DNA of 64,000 nt from Cellulomonas fimi. Its GTDB lineage: Bacteria > Actinomycetota > Actinomycetes > Actinomycetales > Cellulomonadaceae. Where the stretch lies: assembly GCF_012952065.1 (NCBI RefSeq), contig NZ_JABCJJ010000003.1:62001-126000 (forward strand). The letters run 5' to 3'. A program made the translations under genes and the position numbers. The stretch's first letter is position 1; each line of letters begins with the position of its first letter. Under the pieces are notes generated by a model. That model worked only from the letters and a program-made list of their open reading frames with translations. It was not told the DNA's origin and did no database searches. Positions 17,615 to 26,347 of the stretch are shown here, piece after piece.

Positions 17615-18069
17615 CGGGTCGACCGCCACTGGTCCAGGGCCGAGGTCGCCTCGGCGCGCAGGGTCCGAGAACCGGGGATGGCGGGCACGGCGAGGTCACC
17701 GAACGCGACCGTGCAGGTCACGGTCGCGGTGACGATCGCCGGCTGTCCCACGTCGGCCGCGAACCCGGTGGTGTCGACGACCACCGACGACGGCGCGCAC
17801 CGAAGGTCCTGGCTGTCCAGCTCCCGGTACGCGGCGCTGGTCGCCGCGGCGTGCGCGGCGGCCGGTGCGCGGGCCAAAGACGCCTCCCGGGCGGCGGCGG
17901 ACGCGGCGTGCTCGACGGCGCCGGCGGCGACCTGGACGCGTCCGGCGAGGACCACCAACCCCAGGAGCACGATCACAGCAGGCGCCAGGATGGCCAGCTC
18001 GAGGGTCGCGCTTCCCCGCTCCCGCTGCGACCCGACCCGGCAGCGGACGCAACGCACCAGGCGGCTCAT
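17611..18069 (-). CDS. TadE-like pseudopilin
   Basis: 152 residues starting at ATG 18069, which overlaps the upstream stop. RERGSATLELAILAPAVIVL carries the GSATLELA motif with the Glu at position +5 of pseudopilins, then the hydrophobic segment and a helix rich in Ala and Arg. Two cysteines (in DLRCAPS and VTCTVAFG) could form a disulfide outside the cell. Part of the Tad locus, translationally coupled to both neighbours. Confidence 0.82.
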   Translation of the reverse strand: MSRLVRCVRCRVGSQRERGSATLELAILAPAVIVLLGLVVLAGRVQVAAGAVEHAASAAAREASLARAPAAAHAAATSAAYRELDSQDLRCAPSSVVVDTTGFAADVGQPAIVTATVTCTVAFGDLAVPAIPGSRTLRAEATSALDQWRSTR

Positions 18070-18512
18070 GGGGTACCCGCCGTGGTGAAGCGTTCGACCG
18101 GACCGGTGGCGGACTGCCGCACGAGGAGTCCGGGCACCCCGGGCAGGACCGACAGGGAACGCCCGGTCACCTCCACGCCCACCTGGCTTGGGCCGGGGGT
18201 GGTGCCGGTGATCGTGATGTCGGTGAGGGTGTCGGCGCCGTGCGCGTCGAGGAACGCGCGCGCCGCGGCGGGCCCGGCGGCGGGGTTGGCGGCGTAGGTG
18301 CGGGCCGCGGTGACGCCGTCCTGGGCGGCGGCCAGGGCCAGGGAGCGGGCGTTGAACCACAGGCCGAACTGCACGATGGCGACCACGACGGCGAGCAGCA
18401 CCGGGAACACGATGGCCACCTCGAGCGAGACCGACCCCGCCTCCCGGTTCCCGGGCGCGGGTCGCTGTCCCCGGCTGTGGTGCTGCGGGGTGTGGGCTGT
18501 GGTCGTGGTCAT
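18066..18512 (-). CDS. TadE-like pseudopilin
   Basis: 148 residues. NREAGSVSLEVAIVFPVLLA is a clear TadE-type N-terminal processing and membrane region (Gly, then Glu after SVSL), followed by VVVAIVQFGLWFNARSLALAAA. About 75 residues lie outside the membrane. The stop overlaps the next start as ATGA. Paralogue of the two proteins that follow it. Confidence 0.82.
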   Translation of the reverse strand: MTTTTAHTPQHHSRGQRPAPGNREAGSVSLEVAIVFPVLLAVVVAIVQFGLWFNARSLALAAAQDGVTAARTYAANPAAGPAAARAFLDAHGADTLTDITITGTTPGPSQVGVEVTGRSLSVLPGVPGLLVRQSATGPVERFTTAGTP

Positions 18513-18533
18513 CGCGGTGCCTGCCCGGGGGTG

Positions 18534-18737
18534 TCAGGTGATCTGGTCGACGCGGCGTTGCACGGCGGCGGTGATCGCCACGACCAGGACGGTGGCCACC
18601 GCGATGAGGCCGAGCACGATGATGACCAGCTCGAGGGTGCTGGACCCGGCGTCGCCGGTGCCGCCGCGGTCGCGGACGGTCCGTCGGGCGGTGGCCAGGT
18701 AGCCGTCGATGACGATGAGTGCGGCGAAGGTGTTCAC
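18534..18737 (-). CDS. Small pilin-like protein, candidate Flp/TadE pilin
   Basis: Only 67 residues: a short basic leader, then GDAGSSTLELVIIVLGLIAV, a Flp/TadE-like segment with Gly before Ser-Ser-Thr-Leu-Glu, and a hydrophobic helix ending in a charged tail (QRRVDQIT). By size and place, directly after tadC, it is the best candidate for the main Flp-type pilin subunit, although the leader is atypically long (about 30 residues) and the Glu-Tyr pair of classical Flp is absent. Confidence 0.7.
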   Translation of the reverse strand: MNTFAALIVIDGYLATARRTVRDRGGTGDAGSSTLELVIIVLGLIAVATVLVVAITAAVQRRVDQIT

Positions 18738-18777
18738 TGCGGTTCTCCTTGCGGTGCGGGCCGGTGGACAGGTGCGG

Positions 18778-19689
18778 TCAGCCGAACAGGAGGCGGGCGA
18801 AAGCGGGGTAGCCGACCAGGGCCATGAACGCGACGCCGAGCAGGGCGACGGGCACGATCATGTGTTCGGAGGCGGCGTTCGCCTTCGCTGTTGTGGCGGT
18901 CAGCAGCTGGGTGCGCAGGGACGCGGCGCGGGCGCGCAGGGTGGTGTACACGGCGGCGCCGTCCTGCCCAGACAGGCGCATGATGTCCGCCAGATCCCCC
19001 AGCTCTGGGACGCCGGTCGTCTCGGCCAGGTCGCTCAGCCCGGCCCACGCCGGCTGCCCGGCCAGCTCCGCGCGGAGCAGTGCGTCCCGGATCCGGGCGA
19101 ACTCCCGGGAGCCGCCGATGGCCGCGGCCCGGTCCAGCGCCTCGGTGGTGCCCGCATCGGCGGCCCGCTCCAGGGCGACCAGCTCCAGGAAGACGCACGC
19201 GGCCCGGCGCATCGCCTCCCGGGCGGCGGTAACCTGGCGGCGCAGGTCCACGTCGGGCAGGACGAACAGCACCCCGGCGAGCACCAGGGCCACCGTGGTC
19301 GGGATGACGGCGGGCAGCCGCACCCCCGCGATGGCCAGCCCGAGCGTCACCAGGGTGGGGAACGCCAGCCCGAGCAGGGCGTACCCGGCCTTGCGGGCGG
19401 CAAGGTCCTCGGGTCGGCGGTCGAGCAGGTGCAGGTCCGCGGCGTACCGGCGCAGCCGCAGCACCTCCACCAGGCGCGGCAGCACCCGGTCCCGCACCCA
19501 GGCACCCGGGCCCCACCCCCTGCCGTCTGCCGAAGATCGGGCCCGCCAGCGGGGGTCGTCGGCGGTGCGGGGGTCCAGCCGGAGCAGGGCGGCATGCAGG
19601 TCCGGGTGGGTGGGCACCGCCCCGGCCACGATCATGGTGACGCCCACCCCGACGAGGGCGCCGGCGAGCAGCACGTGCCAGGTGACCAT
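18778..19689 (-). CDS. tadC: Tad pilus platform protein TadC
   Basis: 303 residues with the type II secretion F domain (T2SSF) at about 130-290: FLELVALERAADAGTTEALD, ELAGQPAWAGLSDLAETTGV and MRLSGQDGAAVYTTLRARA, and membrane helices at the N terminus, around 110-160 and at the C terminus. It would sit in the inner membrane with TadB and the ATPase. The start ATG shares one base with the tadB stop. Confidence 0.88.
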   Translation of the reverse strand: MVTWHVLLAGALVGVGVTMIVAGAVPTHPDLHAALLRLDPRTADDPRWRARSSADGRGWGPGAWVRDRVLPRLVEVLRLRRYAADLHLLDRRPEDLAARKAGYALLGLAFPTLVTLGLAIAGVRLPAVIPTTVALVLAGVLFVLPDVDLRRQVTAAREAMRRAACVFLELVALERAADAGTTEALDRAAAIGGSREFARIRDALLRAELAGQPAWAGLSDLAETTGVPELGDLADIMRLSGQDGAAVYTTLRARAASLRTQLLTATTAKANAASEHMIVPVALLGVAFMALVGYPAFARLLFG

Positions 19690-20576
19690 CAGCGCCTCAC
19701 CGCCTCCACCGCCGGGGCGAACTCATGGGATACGGGCAGGAACCGGGGCTCGGGGGCGGACAGGGTCAGCGCCCGCATCCAGACCAGGCACCCGACGAAC
19801 GCGGCCGCGATGAGCGCAAGAATCGCCTGGCCGATCGGGTCGCCGTACGGGGCGAGGTAGGTCCCGTTGAACCCGCCAACCGCCACGGCGGCCAGGGTGA
19901 TGAACGTGACGGCCCGGGCGGTCGCGCGCGGTTTGGCGCGCTCGGCCTCGACCTTGCGCCGCACCGCGACGTCCTCGGCCACGGAGTCCGCGACCGCGGT
20001 CAGCACCCGTGCCAGCCCCGGCCCGCGCCGCCGGGAGGCGAGCACGAGGGCGGCGGCGACCAGGTCGGCGGACGCGTCGTCCAGGTCGTCGGCCAGCGCC
20101 CGCAGCGCCTGCTCGGTGGGCCACCGCGCGGACAACCGGGCCACCAGCGCCCCGATCTCGGCGGCGATGGGTGCCGGGGTGGTCCGCAGGCTGGCGGTCA
20201 GCGCCTGCTCCAGACCGACCCCGGACAGCAGGATGTCGGCCAGGCGGCGGGTCCATTCCTCGATGGCCTCCACCCGGTCGATCCGGCGGGCCGCCACGCT
20301 CGAGGTGCCCAGCAGCACCGGCAGACCGACCACCGTCACCGCGACGATCGGCCCGACGACGGGCCACCCCGTCACGGCCCACCCGGCGGCGCCCGCGACG
20401 CCGACGACCGGCCACCGCCACCGGGCCCACCCCGACCGCACACCCGCGGCCCGGGGCCTGCGGACCCGGGGGCGAGGCGCGCGCGGCGGCGCGGTGGTGC
20501 GGCGGGCGCCGGCCACGACCATCAGGATCCCGACGACGACGAGCGCGCCGCCGAGCCCGGCCCCGAGCGTGGTCAC
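19689..20576 (-). CDS. tadB: Tad pilus platform protein TadB
   Basis: 295 residues if translation begins at the GTG at 20576, which overlaps the tadA stop as GTGA; a longer frame to an ATG at 20612 would overlap tadA by 40 bases. Membrane helix at the N terminus, two in the middle, and a T2SSF domain: RLADILLSGVGLEQALTASL, ALADDLDDASADLVAAALVL and VADSVAEDVAVRRKVEAERA. Forms the inner-membrane platform with TadC. Confidence 0.88.
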   Translation of the reverse strand: MTTLGAGLGGALVVVGILMVVAGARRTTAPPRAPRPRVRRPRAAGVRSGWARWRWPVVGVAGAAGWAVTGWPVVGPIVAVTVVGLPVLLGTSSVAARRIDRVEAIEEWTRRLADILLSGVGLEQALTASLRTTPAPIAAEIGALVARLSARWPTEQALRALADDLDDASADLVAAALVLASRRRGPGLARVLTAVADSVAEDVAVRRKVEAERAKPRATARAVTFITLAAVAVGGFNGTYLAPYGDPIGQAILALIAAAFVGCLVWMRALTLSAPEPRFLPVSHEFAPAVEAVRR

Positions 20577-22114
20577 GATGCGCCGCCGATCGTGTCCAGC
20601 GGCGTGGTCCACGTGCCGGCGCGTTGCTCGAGGAAGGTCGGGTCAAACCCGGCCCGGACCAGGTCCGGCAGGCAGCCGGGCCGGTGCAGCGGGACGGCCC
20701 GGCCGTCCGGGCCGGGCCCGAACACCGCCGTCGTGGCCGGTCGAGCGCCCTCCCCCAGCCCGGTGATCTCCACGACCTGGGACACGAACCGATGCTTGCG
20801 CCCACCCGCCGCGGACTCGTCCAGCAGCGTCAGGTGGACGAAGAAGTCGACCGACCCGGCCAGCAGCCGGTAGGCGAACGTGTCGGTCATCGACACCCCC
20901 GCGGACAAGCACAGCGTGACGATCCGGTCGATGGCGTGCTGGGCGGTGCGGGCGTGGATCGTGCACAACGACCCGTCTCCGGTGGACATCGCCTCGAGCA
21001 TCGGCAACACCTCACCGCCGCGGACCTCCCCGACGATGATCCGGCGCAGGTTCATCCGCAACGCGTCGGTCACCAGGTCCGTCAAGGTGACCTCACCGGC
21101 CCGCCGCCCGGCGCGGTCCTTCTCGCTGGACCCTTCCCGGGCCTCCATGGCGACCACCCGCGGGTGCCGGTCCGGCAGGTCCTGCAGGTGCAGCTCGTAC
21201 TCCTTCTCGATAGTCGCGAACCGTTCCATCGGGGCGAACTCGTTCGCCAACGCCCGGATCAACGTGGTCTTGCCCGCGTTCTGCAGGCCGGTGACCACGA
21301 TGTTCTTGCCCGCCCGCAGCGCCGCCCGCAAGAACGCCGCCAACGCCGTGTCCAGGGTGCCGAGCGTCACCAGGTCGTCCAGGTCCACGTCTCGGACCCG
21401 GTGCCGGCGGATGACCACGTGCGGCTGCGGGGTCACCCAGGCCATCGCGGTCAGCCGAGACCCGTCGTCCAGGCGCAGGTGCAACACGGGGTGCGCCGAG
21501 GAGAACGTCCGTTCGGCCGACCCGGACCGGGCCGCCAGCAGCTGCAAGGTCTCGATGAGCTCCGCGTCCGACTCGGCCACCGCCGGGCCGGGCTCCTCGC
21601 GGCCGTCGGCGTAGGACACCCACACCCGGTCGCGCCCGTCGACCTCGATGTTCTCCACGTCCAGGTCGTCCACCAGCGGCTGCAACCGGCCCAGCCCGAA
21701 CAGCGCCGCCATCACCGCCCGCGCCGTGGCGAACTCCACCTCCACCGGCCACGGGTCCTCGCCCGCCCGCACCCGGGCCCGGGCCCGCTGGGCGAGCTCG
21801 TCGGTGATCAGGGCCCGCGCCAGCTCCCGGCGCTCACCCGGGTCCTGGACCTGGTTGGTCTGCAACCGGGTCGCCAGCTGGCCGGCCACCGCGCCGCGGA
21901 CCTCCCGCACCAGCACCACATCGATCGCCGCGGGCTCCGGCGCCACCTCGGGACCTATCCCCGGGGGGCCGGAGCCACGGACCTCGGCGGGGTCGGCGGG
22001 GAGCACGTCCAACGCGCGTATCGACACGAGGTGGGCCCGTCCGTTCCAGGCGGTCCCGTTGGAGGAGTGCCCGTTGCGGTGGTACCCCGGCCGGGAGTGG
22101 TCGTCGTCGGTCAT
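20573..22114 (-). CDS. tadA: Tad pilus assembly ATPase TadA/CpaF
   Basis: 513 residues. Walker A is VVTGLQNAGKTTLI (GxxxAGKTT, where most CpaF proteins have GGTGSGKTT), followed by the Asp box TIEKEYEL, Walker B region RRIIVGEVRGGEVLPMLEAM with the RGGE-type Walker B/His box, and STGDGSLCTIHA. An N-terminal domain of about 200 residues precedes it (ELAQRARARVRAGEDP), and there is a Pro/Gly/Asn-rich head. It powers pilin assembly in the cytosol as a hexamer. Overlaps the CpaE-like gene by 4 bases and tadB by 4. Confidence 0.9.
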   Translation of the reverse strand: MTDDDHSRPGYHRNGHSSNGTAWNGRAHLVSIRALDVLPADPAEVRGSGPPGIGPEVAPEPAAIDVVLVREVRGAVAGQLATRLQTNQVQDPGERRELARALITDELAQRARARVRAGEDPWPVEVEFATARAVMAALFGLGRLQPLVDDLDVENIEVDGRDRVWVSYADGREEPGPAVAESDAELIETLQLLAARSGSAERTFSSAHPVLHLRLDDGSRLTAMAWVTPQPHVVIRRHRVRDVDLDDLVTLGTLDTALAAFLRAALRAGKNIVVTGLQNAGKTTLIRALANEFAPMERFATIEKEYELHLQDLPDRHPRVVAMEAREGSSEKDRAGRRAGEVTLTDLVTDALRMNLRRIIVGEVRGGEVLPMLEAMSTGDGSLCTIHARTAQHAIDRIVTLCLSAGVSMTDTFAYRLLAGSVDFFVHLTLLDESAAGGRKHRFVSQVVEITGLGEGARPATTAVFGPGPDGRAVPLHRPGCLPDLVRAGFDPTFLEQRAGTWTTPLDTIGGAS

Positions 22115-22890
22115 GACCGGACCTCCCGGACGGGCCGCAGCCCCTGGCCGGCGGCGGTCAGCTCGGTTGCCAGCGCGCGTGCCCCGCGCACGAGCGCGGA
22201 GTTTTCGAACCGGCGCCCCGTGCCCCCACCCGCCGTCAGGATGCCGGCGGCCCAGGGGTCCTCGGGAAGGGTGAGCACACCAGGCAGGTGCAGCTCGCGG
22301 GCGATCTCCCCCGCCCCATAGGGTCGCGCGGCCCCGACCACCACCCCGAGGGTGGCCGCGGCCGGGCCTCGTAGGGTGTGCAGGGATCCGAGCGCCGCTC
22401 GAGCGCCGGTGATGGACGGCAGGGTCGAGCGGAACACCACCGCGACCACGTCCGCCCGCTCGAGCAACGCGGTCGGCTCATACCGGTGACCCAACCGCCC
22501 GACGTCGACCACCACATCCACCCCGGCCTCGTGCAGGGCGCGGGCACCCTCGGCCAGTGACGTCGCGAGGTCCCGGACCGTGCGTCCCTGCGCCGGGTCG
22601 GTGATGCCAGTCAGCACCCAACGCGCACCCGCCTCGTCCAGCGCGACGGCGTGCTCGAGCAGCGTCTCGCCACTGACCGCGGTGCGATCCGAGGCAAGGG
22701 CCAGGATGCCGCCGTCGGCCCCGACGCCCGCCCGCAGGAACCCGGGCAGGATGCCCGACCCGGCGACGTCGGCGTCGACCACGAGCGAACGTCGCCCGGG
22801 GTGAGCAAGAGGCAGCGCCCAGGCCACGACCAACGCGGTCGCGGTCACCCCCGGCGCACCCGTCGCCGAGCAGAACACCAGCACGCTCAC
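22111..22890 (-). CDS. CpaE/MinD-like protein without a P-loop lysine
   Basis: 259 residues in the position of the Tad-locus CpaE/TadZ. The fold markers of the MinD/ParA family are visible: a first strand SVLVFCSATGAPGVTATALV, SLVVDADVAGSGILPGF (Walker A' Asp), VDVVVDVGRLG and VVAVVFRSTLPSITGARAAL. However, where the deviant Walker A KGGxGKT should be, the sequence reads SATGAPGVTATA, with both lysines replaced, so ATP hydrolysis is unlikely. TadZ proteins localise the machine to a pole; some atypical members bind ATP poorly. Starts by overlapping the SAF-domain gene and ends by overlapping tadA. Confidence 0.78.
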   Translation of the reverse strand: MSVLVFCSATGAPGVTATALVVAWALPLAHPGRRSLVVDADVAGSGILPGFLRAGVGADGGILALASDRTAVSGETLLEHAVALDEAGARWVLTGITDPAQGRTVRDLATSLAEGARALHEAGVDVVVDVGRLGHRYEPTALLERADVVAVVFRSTLPSITGARAALGSLHTLRGPAAATLGVVVGAARPYGAGEIARELHLPGVLTLPEDPWAAGILTAGGGTGRRFENSALVRGARALATELTAAGQGLRPVREVRS

Positions 22891-23582
22891 GACCTCTCCC
22901 CCGCGGTGCTCGAGTCGGCCGGTTGAAGCAGCAGCGCGAAGCGGCCAGTTGCCGCGCGAGCGGCCACCGCCGGACCCTCACCCTCCGCGACCACAACATC
23001 CACGACCACAAGCCCGTTGAGGTCCGCCGTCCCCACCCGGACCACTCCGACGTCGAACGTCCGCGGAGAGCTCTCGGGCGGATCGGCGTCCGCGGGGGGC
23101 GTGTCCACCACCAACAGCCGGTCACCGGGCCGGAGGCCGCCGGCGGGCATCCGCGCCGCATCCAGCGCAAGAGGCACCAGCACCTCACCAGGCCCCGGAG
23201 GTCCAACCGGCGTCACCTGCCCGGGTGCTAGCAGGGATCCGGCGACCAGGTCGGTCCCGGCGACCATCCCCACCACCCGGTCCGCCTCCTGCGCGGGCAC
23301 CGTGCCCACGGCCGGGTCCACCGCCACTTCGACCGGTGTCACGTCCTGCGCCGTGAGCATCGCCCCGTACGGAACGTCCCGCGCCAGGCGCAGCACGCTG
23401 GCCCGGTCCCCCGCGGCGGCCACGAACCACGCCGCCACCAAGGCACCAAAGATGACCAGCACGACGCCGCCCACCATCACCGCGGGTCGGCGCCGGCCCC
23501 GCGTGACCACTCCAGCCGACCGGGCCTGGCCGTTCAGCGTGCCGGGCGTCGAACCTGTAGTCGCCCTCGTGAATGCCGACAT
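22887..23582 (-). CDS. SAF-domain protein of the Tad locus (CpaB/RcpC-like)
   Basis: 231 residues: basic N terminus, one membrane helix (AVMVGGVVLVIFGALVAAW), then an SAF domain at about 70-130 (LARDVPYGAMLTAQDVTPVE, VVGMVAGTDLVAGSLLAPGQ) and a C-terminal region ending in PGDRLLVVDTPP and VVVAEGEGPAVAARAATGRF. CpaB/RcpC proteins help form or line the outer part of the Tad apparatus in Gram-negatives; in Gram-positives they probably bind wall polymer. First gene after the secreted protein at 23616, with a 33-base gap. Confidence 0.8.
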   Translation of the reverse strand: MSAFTRATTGSTPGTLNGQARSAGVVTRGRRRPAVMVGGVVLVIFGALVAAWFVAAAGDRASVLRLARDVPYGAMLTAQDVTPVEVAVDPAVGTVPAQEADRVVGMVAGTDLVAGSLLAPGQVTPVGPPGPGEVLVPLALDAARMPAGGLRPGDRLLVVDTPPADADPPESSPRTFDVGVVRVGTADLNGLVVVDVVVAEGEGPAVAARAATGRFALLLQPADSSTAGERS

Positions 23583-23615
23583 GACGTGCGCCCCCTACTC
23601 AGCGCTCAATCCCGG

Positions 23616-24530
23616 TCAACCGGTGATCAGGACCTGCATCTCCCCGATGCGGACCGTCGCCGACGACGCCCGCGTGACGGTCAACGACCCCGAAGCGCCG
23701 CCGCCCGCCCATGTGACCTGCCACGTCGTCGTGGCGGTGATCCGGTACGCGTCGTCCGGCTGGCCCGCCGACGACTGCTGGTACACGTGCTGGCACGTCG
23801 GCGACTCGACCCCGCCCTCGAAGTACGGGGTGCCCGGGTTCGCGCACCGCACCGTGGTGCCGTCACCCATGTCCCACGCGATCTCGCTCGCCTGAGCCGT
23901 CGCCGTCACACTCAGCCCCGGCACCGACGCCGTCGCGGTGTTCGGACCCCACGTCGTCGGCCCCACCCCGGTCCACAGCCACACCGGGACGCCCACCAGG
24001 CCGGTACGACCCGGATCCGGCGTGTGCCCGATCGCCGGACCCGTCAGCTGCATCTGATCCACCGCCCGCGCCGCGAGCTCACCCGGCGTCGTCTCCGTCG
24101 CACCGAAACCCTCCGGCGGCGCCGCAAGCCACACCCATCCGCCGCTCGTTCCAGGAGCGCCCAGTGGTGCGGTGCAGGTGACGATGTAGACGGCGCCGTT
24201 CGGATAGTTCCCGCCCCACACTGCTTCGCTCGGGGCTGGTTGAGGTTCCCGCAGTCGGTAGTAGCAGGAGTCGTGGTTGTTGAACCAACCCCAGTCGTCG
24301 TCGAAGCACGGGACCGGTTCACCGATGGCCTGGAGGGCACAGGTTCGCTGAGTCGTTGGCGCTGGGTTTGCCTGACCGGTGTCCGGCGGCTGGCCGGGGA
24401 CTTCCACCACCACGATGCAGAGTGGGAGGTCAGGCGGGCAGTCGACCGGCCCGGTGGATCCTCCGGCAGCCGACGTGCCGAGCATGAGGGCCGCAAGGGA
24501 CATCACGCCGAGAGCGGCGCGCGTCAGCAT
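23616..24530 (-). CDS. Secreted protein with a PKD-like C-terminal domain
   Basis: 304 residues from ATG 24530, which overlaps the lipoprotein stop by 7 bases; an upstream ATG at 24569 gives a longer, non-signal-like start. MLTRAALGVMSLAALMLG followed by TSAAGG is a signal peptide. The mature part has a cysteine-rich stretch (CPPDLPLC, CALQAIGEPVPCFDD, CYYRL) and a C-terminal beta domain with IAWDMGDGTTVRC and CQHVYQQSS, resembling the PKD fold (WDFGDG, HxY). A surface or pilus-associated adhesin is a reasonable guess because it is encoded between the pilus genes and a lipoprotein. Not otherwise known to me. Confidence 0.65.
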   Translation of the reverse strand: MLTRAALGVMSLAALMLGTSAAGGSTGPVDCPPDLPLCIVVVEVPGQPPDTGQANPAPTTQRTCALQAIGEPVPCFDDDWGWFNNHDSCYYRLREPQPAPSEAVWGGNYPNGAVYIVTCTAPLGAPGTSGGWVWLAAPPEGFGATETTPGELAARAVDQMQLTGPAIGHTPDPGRTGLVGVPVWLWTGVGPTTWGPNTATASVPGLSVTATAQASEIAWDMGDGTTVRCANPGTPYFEGGVESPTCQHVYQQSSAGQPDDAYRITATTTWQVTWAGGGASGSLTVTRASSATVRIGEMQVLITG

Positions 24531-25102
24531 GTCGTATCCCGGTGTGGGACGGAGCTGCGGATGAGCCAACGCCCTTCAGCAGTGAAGGCGGTGGATTCGG
24601 TCACGACACGCGTGGCTTGATCTGGGGCCGCCGCGCTCTCACCGCTCGCGGTGTAGACCGGCTGCCAGTTGGTTGCGTCGACGCAGTCCGTGATCGTGGC
24701 CGAGGCGCCTTCGCCGAGCTGAATCTCGGTGATCACCGGCGTCAGAACGGGCTCGCCGAGCATCGAGATCCCGTTGCGGCGGAAGGTCGCGATTGTCGAT
24801 TGCGCATCAGTCAACGCAGTGTCGTCTGCGAAGCGGGCCAGGTTCGGGTCCTGCTGCTGCGCGGGGTCGGCGTACGAGGTGACCTTGGCGGCCCAGTACC
24901 CCCGGTAGGCCTCGAGTACTGCTGCCTCAGCTGCGGCTATTGCCGGGTCCGTCGTCGGCGTCGGGGACGGTGTTGGGCTGGACGACGTCGGCGGGGCCGA
25001 TGACGAGGGTTGCGGGTCGGCGGCGCCGGCGGTGCAGCCGGACAGCGCGACGACGACTGCCAAGCAAGCAGCTGCCTTCACGGAGAAGCTCGTCGGTCTC
25101 AT
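24524..25102 (-). CDS. Ser/Thr/Pro-linker lipoprotein of unknown function
   Basis: 192 residues with a lipoprotein signal (MRPTSFSVKAAACLAVVVALSGC), a Ser/Pro/Thr linker of about 25 residues (PTSSSPTPSPTPTT) and then a helix (AAEAAVLEAYRGYWAAKV) leading into an NTF2-like alpha/beta region with a Cys pair (ITDCVDA, and the C-terminal Cys). This composition is common among actinobacterial cell-surface lipoproteins. It leads the segment that continues into the Tad genes and is coupled to the secreted PKD-like protein, so a shared surface function is likely. Confidence 0.7.
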   Translation of the reverse strand: MRPTSFSVKAAACLAVVVALSGCTAGAADPQPSSSAPPTSSSPTPSPTPTTDPAIAAAEAAVLEAYRGYWAAKVTSYADPAQQQDPNLARFADDTALTDAQSTIATFRRNGISMLGEPVLTPVITEIQLGEGASATITDCVDATNWQPVYTASGESAAAPDQATRVVTESTAFTAEGRWLIRSSVPHRDTTC

Positions 25103-25441
25103 CGGCGATCACCCGTCCCCCAGCGGATCGCACGGCGCTCCTGTGACCTGCCCGCGATCGGCAGATCGCCCCATTGCACACCTTTCGGGCGGCTCGCAAC
25201 ACCCCCGAGTGGACTCGAGGTGAGAGCCGGCGCCTGCGCGCTGTGCTGGGTTGGCATGCGTCCATGAACCGACCTGCCGCCCGGCCCAGGCCACCCGACC
25301 CTGGCGTTCCTGTGGATAAGTCGGCCGCCGGCGCAGGGGTGGACAATCGGATCGCCCTCCATACGAGTAAGGGGTTCCTCGGAGAGCAAGAAGACCGGGT
25401 CCGGGAGGGCACCCGATGAGCCGGTGTTCTGCGCGGAGATG
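25103..25441. other. Gene-free stretch upstream of the lipoprotein gene
   Basis: About 340 bases presumably carrying the promoter of the leftward Tad operon. I find no coding sequence. One perfect DnaA-box sequence (TTATCCACA, as TGTGGATAA at 25311-25319) is present but alone, so it is not evidence for an origin. Confidence 0.35.
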
Positions 25442-26299
25442 TCAAGAAGCCCTCTCCCGCTTCCTGGCATCCCGCCGCAGGGCAAGTGCCGCGACGCGAC
25501 GTGGCGGGCGCATCCACTCCACCGCGGTCGACCGCACGGCCGCCTGGACGCCCACGTCGTCGAGCACGCCGGCGCCTTCCCGCCGCACCCGGGGCAGCAG
25601 CCCGTCCCAGCCGGGCTCCCCCAGCAGCAGCACCATCGTGCGGCGCACCTGCCACGGCGGAAGCCCGAGCTCGGCGGCGAGCGGTCGCCACCCAGCTTTT
25701 GCGCGCGTCCCATCGACGTCGTGGACCGGGATCTCAGCGAGCACGCGAACGAGCCGAGCGGCCGTCTCGAGCTGCCAGCCCGCATGCACCATCGCGCCGA
25801 CGATCACCTCCAGGCCAGGCCCGAGCGCAATCCCAGCGCCAACTGGCTGCTGCGGCGCTGGCTCCAGGCCGACATCGAGGAGCCGATCCAGGCTCACCAC
25901 CATGGGTACGGCGCCTGTGCGGGCATCGCTCCGGGCGCGCCATGCCTTGATCGACGTGGTGCAGTAGCGGGCGGCCAGCGCCTCGCCGCGCACGGCGCGC
26001 TGCACCGCGACCCACACCACTCCCCATGGGGAAGCGGCCTGCCGCAGCGAAGGGGCGCGCAATGTCTCCCAGGCGGTCTCCCATCCGGTGGCCTCGGCCT
26101 GGCTGGCGGCGAGACCGCGCAGCCCCTCGGCCACCACCATCGGTCGCACCAAGTCCTCGCGGACGAAGGTCAGGAGCGCGGTAGCGACCGGATCGTCCCA
26201 GCCGCAGGCGTCGATGCGGCCGAGTTCCTCGAGCAAGTTGCGATCGTCACGCAGCCTCTTGCGGGTGCGGGCCGAACGGACCTCGTCGACGGTGTCCAT
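25442..26299 (-). CDS. Hypothetical protein, helical, of the Tad neighbourhood
   Basis: 285 residues from ATG 26299, chosen because CCGGAGGC precedes it; the frame runs 17 codons further upstream. The protein looks mostly helical and soluble: no signal peptide, a Trp-rich middle (GWETAWETLRA, WGVVWVAVQRAV), a segment GWRPLAAELGLPPWQVRRTM that reads like a winged-helix or HTH, and a basic C terminus (RRDARKRERAS). It may be a DNA-binding regulator of the downstream lipoprotein and pilus genes, but I do not recognise the family. Confidence 0.6.
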   Translation of the reverse strand: MDTVDEVRSARTRKRLRDDRNLLEELGRIDACGWDDPVATALLTFVREDLVRPMVVAEGLRGLAASQAEATGWETAWETLRAPSLRQAASPWGVVWVAVQRAVRGEALAARYCTTSIKAWRARSDARTGAVPMVVSLDRLLDVGLEPAPQQPVGAGIALGPGLEVIVGAMVHAGWQLETAARLVRVLAEIPVHDVDGTRAKAGWRPLAAELGLPPWQVRRTMVLLLGEPGWDGLLPRVRREGAGVLDDVGVQAAVRSTAVEWMRPPRRVAALALRRDARKRERAS

Positions 26300-26347
26300 G
26301 AGCTGCCTCCGGTGTCGTGGTGGACACCACCCACGACAGCCCGCACC

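Noticed and set aside
17163-17699. 179-codon N-terminal extension of the LysM-BTAD frame
   Set aside because: It overlaps the upstream TadE-like gene and is arginine/proline/histidine-rich without structure; the ATGA overlap at 17162 marks the start.
25311-25319. Replication origin from the DnaA box
   Set aside because: Only one copy and no AT-rich region or dnaA/dnaN/oriC neighbours.
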